Source: Owenia fusiformis (taxonomy: Eukaryota; Annelida; Polychaeta; Sabellida; Oweniidae). From it: a stretch of DNA of 64,000 nt. A program made the position numbers and the translations under genes. The notes beneath the pieces were generated by a model. The model worked only from the letters and a program-made list of their open reading frames with translations. It did not search any database and had not been told where the DNA came from. The DNA lies in assembly GCA_903813345.2 (NCBI GenBank), contig CAIIXF020000006.1, forward strand, positions 37,723,936 to 37,787,935. The letters are read 5' to 3'. This document shows positions 33,012 through 64,000 of the stretch, one piece after another. Position 1 is the first letter of the stretch, and every line of letters starts with the position of its first letter.

Positions 33012-35180
33012 GTAGCCCGGAGAGAATTGTTCAAGGGTCACTTTTTCTTTATTAACTTTTTTTTAATTTTCAGTATTATCAAAAACTGATTACATATTTG
33101 AAAACTAGAGTAAAATTCTGGCATCAAAATTTTTTTAAGGAACATCTCTCAATTTATCAATATTATAGACGTTCATAGTAAGAGTGACGCAAATACATAA
33201 TTCATCAGTCATTTTGTCTTATATTTGTTCAAAAATGGCAGCATGTTTCGTGACTTTGAATGTTCAGTTGAAAGTTAATATTTCAAAAATGTCATAGACC
33301 TAAAGGGTCATGCTGCCACTATTACAATCCTGATGTAAGATAGCGACTGACCAATCATCAAATACAAGAAGTCAAACTCCCTCCAAGGGTCATGAACTCA
33401 ACTCTATTGAAATGTTTGGGGTTGTGTTCAAGAGGATTTGAAAAAGTGGCGCCCCAATGTGCGGGGTGTGATGAGAGAAGGACCTCAATCAATTCAAGAG
33501 GCCCAAACAGCCATCTCAGAGGCCATTGAAAAGATGAAGAACAATTCACATGCATGCGTCCATGTCAAGGATGGGTTAAGAGGCGTGCAATTTGGAAGAC
33601 ATTAAAAACAGTGGTATTATGACCCTATAGTTGCACGGATTAAACAAACTGGGGCTGCTAATCCACTACGGGTAACAATTAATGGAATGGTAAAAATAAC
33701 TTTAAGTCCTGCAACCCTACCAATATACTGTATATATACACTGTATGAACTTTTTCAAGTATACATACAAATCAATTTAAAACAGATTGGTTATGCAGTC
33801 ATTACCTCATACCAAAGCAGCAGTCTACATGACTTCATAGGTCTATGACATACAAATAAGAGACAAAATAATGAACTTGGGGCTCCCATTTTTTCAATTC
33901 ATTGCAATGTGTCACCATTATTTTACTGTTATAAACTTCAAAATGGAAAAATGATATGGTATTCACACTCATTACTTCGTTCTAACCCCCAAGTAATTTC
34001 ACACTCTCATTTTTCGGCAGTATTTTATGTCTAAATTACCCATCTTCCGTACTTTGCGGGAGATCTCTCCATGGGGCTATCTACCGCACTATTCGTCTTG
34101 GGAGTCAGGTCTTCGTGATCTACCAAGCATGGTCGGGAGTCATATACCCCTTAAGTCATCGTGGGGCTATCTACCGCACTATTCGTCTTGGAAGTCAGGT
34201 AGTGGTGTCAATTAATTGCTTGAGCATTAACCGGTTAACCGAGTGTTTTTACCGGTTAAAGTCGGTTAACCGGCGGGAAATTTGAACTGATAATTTTAAA
34301 TGAAATCTTCATCTTCGATCTTGAAAGTTGAAAAAATTGGAAAATGATATATCGGCGTTTATTTTTTACTGTCGTCAAGCTTTACTGTATTCTATTCATA
34401 CACTACCTGACTACCAGTACCTCTAAATTACTTACCACACTGGTTTACCCTTAATATCTCCACGAATGCACCATAACAACAAGAATTGCAGCTGATTAGT
34501 GTTTATTTTAATTTTCTCACTACCAAAGCGAGGCTTTGACCTTTGACATTTTGGCGACGTTGATAGACAACAATAATAACAAAACTGACGAATTAAAAAA
34601 TGCATATAATTTATTTATGAAATTGTTTTGGCGCAGGGATTGAAGTTGCTGATTGGATGTTTGTACGGAGTTATCGGACTTATGACACGTATGAGTAGCT
34701 TACGTGAAACTGACACGTTAAAACCAAACGGATTAGCATGCAATATAAGCGCGAGAAATAACAGAATTATACACGGTCAACTAACCACCCATAAAAACAC
34801 AGACCGGTCAAGGCATTATCGGCGATTAACCGGTTAACCGGTTAATACTTGACACCTCTAGAGTCAGGTCCTCGCGTAAAGTAAATATTCGGTTATTTTA
34901 TTTAGTTTTGTTTTATGTAAATATGTTTATCTGTATGCCTTCATAAATCATAAACATGTATGTCATTATCTCTATTTGATTGTTATGTTATTTATAAATG
35001 GTGAATTATGTATCTGCGTCACTCATACTATGAACGCCTATGACATTGATATTAATAAATTAAGAAATGTATGTCCGATTTTTCTGTAGTTTTCAAATAT
35101 GTAATCGGATTTTGATAATACTGAGAATTAAAATAGTTATTTAGGAAACGGTGACCATTGAGCAATTCTGTTCGGGCTAC
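33012..35180. mobile_element. Tc1/mariner-like element with ~220-bp TIRs
   Basis: The ends start GTAGCCCG, bordered by TA (33010-33011, 35181-35182). The long arms pair about 33012-33235 with 34985-35180 (GTGACGCAAATACATAATTC on the left). Inside, 33350-33605 carries a transposase-like scrap: LNSIEMFGVVFKR, recalling the family motif NPIEMVW, then DLKKWRPNVRGVMREGPQSI in a shifted frame. A hAT-type MITE (34200-34860) is nested within, next to a 90-bp direct duplication starting at 34072 and 34162 (GGGGCTATCTACCGCACTAT). Dead copy. Confidence 0.72.
34200..34860. mobile_element. hAT-type MITE
   Basis: The 12-bp ends TAGTGGTGTCAA and TTGACACCTCTA are inverted with one mismatch. They are flanked by 8-bp repeats AAGTCAGG (34192-34199) and GAGTCAGG (34861-34868). 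The subterminal regions are rich in ACCGGTTAACCGG-type palindromes at both ends. An 8-bp target duplication and ends of this shape are hAT features. No transposase. Confidence 0.75.
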
Positions 35181-35640
35181 TATATTATTAAGTTCATTTG
35201 ACTAAATATTTTGCGGTTCAATTTAATACTTGTCAAGATAATACTGTTTCAAATCTGTTTCATTTTTGTATAATTTAGATCTCTAAATGTTTCAGATAAT
35301 TATTTCCATGTTGTCTGTCCTATGTATTTAATGCTTCGTTGTCCTAATGTGGATTTAGATTGACTAGATCTAAGATTGAATCTTTAACATGTCCGTTGTC
35401 CATCATCCTCCGATCACAGGGCTTCAAAATCCAGAATATCTTCTTTCTTTCGGATTCTAGACACCTGCTTAGGAGGATGTTGTCCATGAGCTTACATTTA
35501 TGTCATCGATAATAACACTTCAAGGAAAGTAGTCTTTAAGATTCTCTCAATAGGTATATTTCTAATTTTAATATTTAGCATTTTTATTTCAAATGTTTTT
35601 AAATAAAAAAGATCATGAATTTAGATTTTTCTATACTAAC

Positions 35641-36815
35641 GGTGTTATAGCATGACGGTTGCGTCAAGGCGATTTGCAAAATTTTGCGGTAACGAAAACA
35701 AAAAAATGGCGGATGGGAAAGACAGCATGTCCTCTTTCTCGCCTGTAGGCCAGATTCACAGATAAGAGTTCCTCTTTAACTAGTTCCATTCGGTGACGTA
35801 TATATGGATGATTATAAAGACTGGGTCAAATCTGCCAGGTGGTTTACTAGAAGCGGAATATAAGCTGTAAACTTACCGACTGAGATGTCCAAGTTCATAT
35901 TTTTAGTCCATTCTCGTGATTTCTCAGTATATGTGCCTCAGAGCCACTCAAATTATTAACAATAAGTAAATTGTGTATAAACAAGCCATAAAATGACAAA
36001 TCCAGAACAGGAACGTGGTCATATTGTAAATAATATAAGGTTTCAAACGCAATGTCGTTAGACGACTACGTATGAATTCTATGGACGGTAACGTATTGTA
36101 TTAGATGTACATTAGATATTTAGCGGACGGTTACGTGCATGTACATCTTTCAAGTTAAGGTTGCTAGTTCTGATAGCCTCTTTCCATGTAATTGTTATAA
36201 TGGGTAAGAAATGGAATATTGAATTGCTTATATTTGTTTTCAGGACTCGCAAGAGACGCTCTTGTTTGAGCCTCTATTGGGCAAGGAAATAATTGTGTCT
36301 TGCTTTATTAATGAAACCAATTTAAGTCAAAAAGATTGCAATAAAGAGGCAAAAGAAGAATTAGCATCAAGTATTGATGAATATGACAAAACTAATAAGA
36401 ATGAATCTGGGATACATATTTGAACGAGGTTCGCATAACCGTCAATCAATTGCTCAATTGGCTTTTTATGATCGTATGTAGGTTACATATATATACCCCG
36501 AGGTCGTTAGGCAAAAATAAACAAATTGCTAAATTCTGTGTAGGTTTTGAATTTCAAACTCAACAGTTTTTCCCTTATTTCATGTTATTCCCGGGCATTA
36601 GTTTGCAAAGAATACGTACAAATATACATTACTAAATGCATCACCGAATGCGATGTCTACAAAAATCGTTCATCCTTTCATTGATACACAGTAGAAAAAA
36701 ATAATGCACCAACCTTAGTTTTCTGTTCCATCGCGGCCATTTTATTAGATAAATCAGTGATCGTAGTCGTCTAATCTCGTTTTCAGAGGTGTCGTAACCG
36801 TCATGCTATAACACC
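35641..36815. mobile_element. TIR element carrying a possible orphan exon
   Basis: Inverted ends GGTGTTATAGCATGACGGTT (35641) and complement (to 36815). No target duplication is clear. Inside, after a good acceptor (TTGTTTTCAG), 36244-36423 is open for 59 codons, starting DSQETLLFEPLLGK and ending ESGIHI then TGA. Near the left end is ATGGCGGATGGGAAAGAC. No similarity recognised. It could be an element gene exon, a captured host exon, or chance. Confidence 0.5.
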
Positions 36816-37039
36816 TTGATATTAAGCGATAGTTTATTTGCACGTCGCCGTATTCCTCAAAATTGTCTAAATCAGAGTTGTCATGATTAATAAGAGTTCT
36901 TAGATCCTTATGTGTATTTATATGAATATGATAAATGCAACGATTTATTGCATAAGGCATGATGTGTTCAATCGAGGATATTAACTATTTATTTTCACCA
37001 CAAATATAACTCATTGACCGCATTAATTTTAGTTTAATA

Positions 37040-38593
37040 CAAAGGCCGATCCAGAAGTTCTGATAAAAAAGTAAAGGAAATCACTTACTTAGTTTGCACA
37101 AAGCTATCACTTGGGAGATAGCTTTGCATATTTTGACAAACCAAGTCCATGTTAAAGGTCTTTTACAGAAATGTAAGAAATCGTTGGAACACTTACACTA
37201 CTTCAATCGATGTATAACATCATACAATATCGGTTTAATATTCGTAAAACGCTAGTAGGAGTCGGGAGACAGTGTAATCGACGAAAAAATGTATTTGGAA
37301 CTTGTTATTTCCATGTCGTCTGACCAGGAAGTCTTGCCAATGCGCATGCGTGTAACCGGAAATCTCATGGCATGGAGGCGCATGCGCATTACCAAACTTC
37401 CTGAGAAGCCATCTTGGAAATTATCGACTATTCAACATTTTTCGTCAATTACGCTGTCTCCCGATTCCGGTTAGCCCGATATGGTTAGAAAAACTTTATT
37501 TTAGAATGTTATGCATCCATTGAAGTTGGGTAAATATTTCCAAGATTTCTTACATATTTCCAAAAGACCTTTATAAAGGACTGGGAATATCGAGTTTTGC
37601 ATAGCCATCTATCCAAAAGATGGCTATGTGCAAATATAGTAAGAAATCACTAAGTCTTGAAATTTTAGACAATTTATGTACCTATACAGCAGGGACTTTT
37701 CAGAATGATGGATCAACAGAAAATTCTCTAATAGCAAGTTTCCTACCCCATGGTACAGGCACTTGGTTCAGGACTTGAGCTCATATTAACGTCATAACTT
37801 ATATTGAAAATTTGGAAAAACTCAATCCAATTGTGAAATCCATTTGAGATAAAGCTCAATGAAGATACTCAAACTAATGCCCTTCTGCATAAGGCACTGC
37901 ATTAATACTTTCTGATATCTATCCATCAACTATTTGTACACATGTTGCAGTCCTACTCGGGTGTCAGCAGCATTCTTGATTTCAACAAATGTTCTAAAAT
38001 ATTATGGCTGGTATAAAGTCCAAACACAACAAACGGGAGCTTTATCAGGGGAATATGGAGAATGTCCTTATTACTTCCATATTAACGAGTTGCTGATAAT
38101 ATTGTACACCATGCCAGATGTGTGACATGCTGTGTTGTCCCAGTTTAAGATGTTTGAATCTATGGCTCTGTTCGGTCGCTTTTTTACGCATTGCTTTGCG
38201 TAGGTGACTAGAAAGCTTATTGTCTCATGTATTGTCTAATGTATCACAAGGCGTTAATATTTTCTGTAAGATACAAGATTTACAATGATTTCACACTTAT
38301 GAGAATAGGACCAGTTACTGAACAGCCATTTGTAGAATTGAGCAACCTTGTTATTGGATTTTGATCATTTATTCAAAAAAAATTGATTTTAAACTTCGCA
38401 AACATTACCCTGTCCCGCTATGGCGTTATTGAGGTTACCATAAACCATAACTTCAGGAATATTTGTACCAAACATCTAAATTTTTATAACTTATGTGGAG
38501 ATGAATCACCAAGTTACTCTGAAATTATTATGAAAAATGAATGATAAACTTTTAAGTTGGAGCATTTTATCAGGATTTCTGGATCGGCCCTTG
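37040..38593 (-). mobile_element. Mariner-type relic next to the gene C promoter
   Basis: The ends CAAAGGCCGATCCAGAAGTT and CTTCTGGATCGGCCCTTG-like are inverted and bordered by TA (37038-37039, 38594-38595). They are related to the ends of the copy at 3638-4693. The minus strand at about 38150-37950 reads NWDNTACHTSGMVYNIISN, two stops, then GHSPYSPDKAP, the catalytic region of a mariner transposase, clearly broken. A palindromic insertion of about 600 bp lies inside at 37077-37690. The element ends about 75 bp before the TATA box of gene C. Confidence 0.82.
37077..37690. repeat. ~600-bp palindromic foldback inside the mariner relic
   Basis: Nested pairs can be followed from the edges to a centre near 37365: TAGTTTGCACAAAGCTATC with its near-complement at 37615-37640; AAAGGTCTTTTACAGAAATG with 37545-37575; TCGGGAGACAGTGTAAT with 37450-37470; AATGCGCATGCG with 37378-37392. 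The outer pairs also contain small hairpins of their own. Non-coding. Confidence 0.72.
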
Positions 38594-38666
38594 TAAATCT
38601 ACATCGATTAGCAATTTATGTAAATGTAATAATGTCACTTTGTATATATCTTTGGGCATTAGCCTG

Positions 38667-38674
38667 TATATAAG
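38667..38674 (+). promoter_or_regulatory. TATA box of astacin gene C
   Basis: TATATAAG, 46-53 bp before the ATG at 38720, matching TATA elements at equivalent positions in genes A and B. The conserved CACGTG block found upstream of A and B is not here, because mariner DNA occupies that place. Confidence 0.6.
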
Positions 38675-38719
38675 AAAGCATTCACAAGATTTATCCTATT
38701 TGACCCGGTGAAGGAAACG

Positions 38720-64000
<25,281 letters not shown>

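Overview
ORGANISM. Eukaryotic, AT-rich genomic DNA from an animal. Genes are split by GT-AG introns, most non-coding space is transposon debris, and there are no operons. The host genes encode secreted astacin metalloproteases with a C-terminal MAM-like domain. That domain order is known from molluscs (for example squid myosinase/LALP proteases) and other invertebrates, so a mollusc or related marine invertebrate is my best guess. No species can be named from sequence alone. LAYOUT. The window is a tandem array of astacin-MAM genes, all on the + strand. (1) 1352-2190: a dead relic holding exons 6-8 only. (2) 7129-13079: gene A, complete, 12 exons, 502 codons. (3) 17077-27636: gene B, complete, 12 exons, 497 codons, with a promoter and a 3' flank homologous to those of gene A. 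(4) 38720 to the right edge: gene C, exons 1-8 present and cut by the window end inside the catalytic exon just after the zinc motif. The three live genes share exon lengths of 60, 31, 27, 59, 118, 142 and 425 nt with the same splice phases. Genes A and B also share 36, 141, 236 and 99 nt. Exons 1-5 encode a signal peptide and a propeptide with an FxGD-like switch, exons 6-8 the astacin domain, exon 9 a short linker and exons 10-12 the MAM-like domain. MOBILE DNA. Intergenic DNA and introns are packed with DNA transposons: three decayed Tc1/mariner copies with recognisable transposase (3638-4693, 9353-10474 and 37040-38593), two more transposase scraps (about 33350-33605 and 46975-47330), a hAT-type MITE, a CAC-ended element with 5-bp target duplication, and many long foldbacks. 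Two LINE 3' fragments lie on the minus strand. A structurally intact Ty3-type LTR retrotransposon with LTRs that look identical (50868-59315) sits in intron 5 of gene C. It lies inside an older TIR element, and its left LTR is itself split by a 140-bp MITE. Gene C has grown most: its introns carry a 2.9-kb tandem duplication that copied exon 2, a 166-bp satellite, and a minisatellite that starts on the exon 4 splice donor. FUNCTION. The host genes would encode secreted zinc endopeptidase zymogens, probably digestive or matrix-processing enzymes (family knowledge). No RNA gene, CRISPR array or prokaryotic feature was seen.
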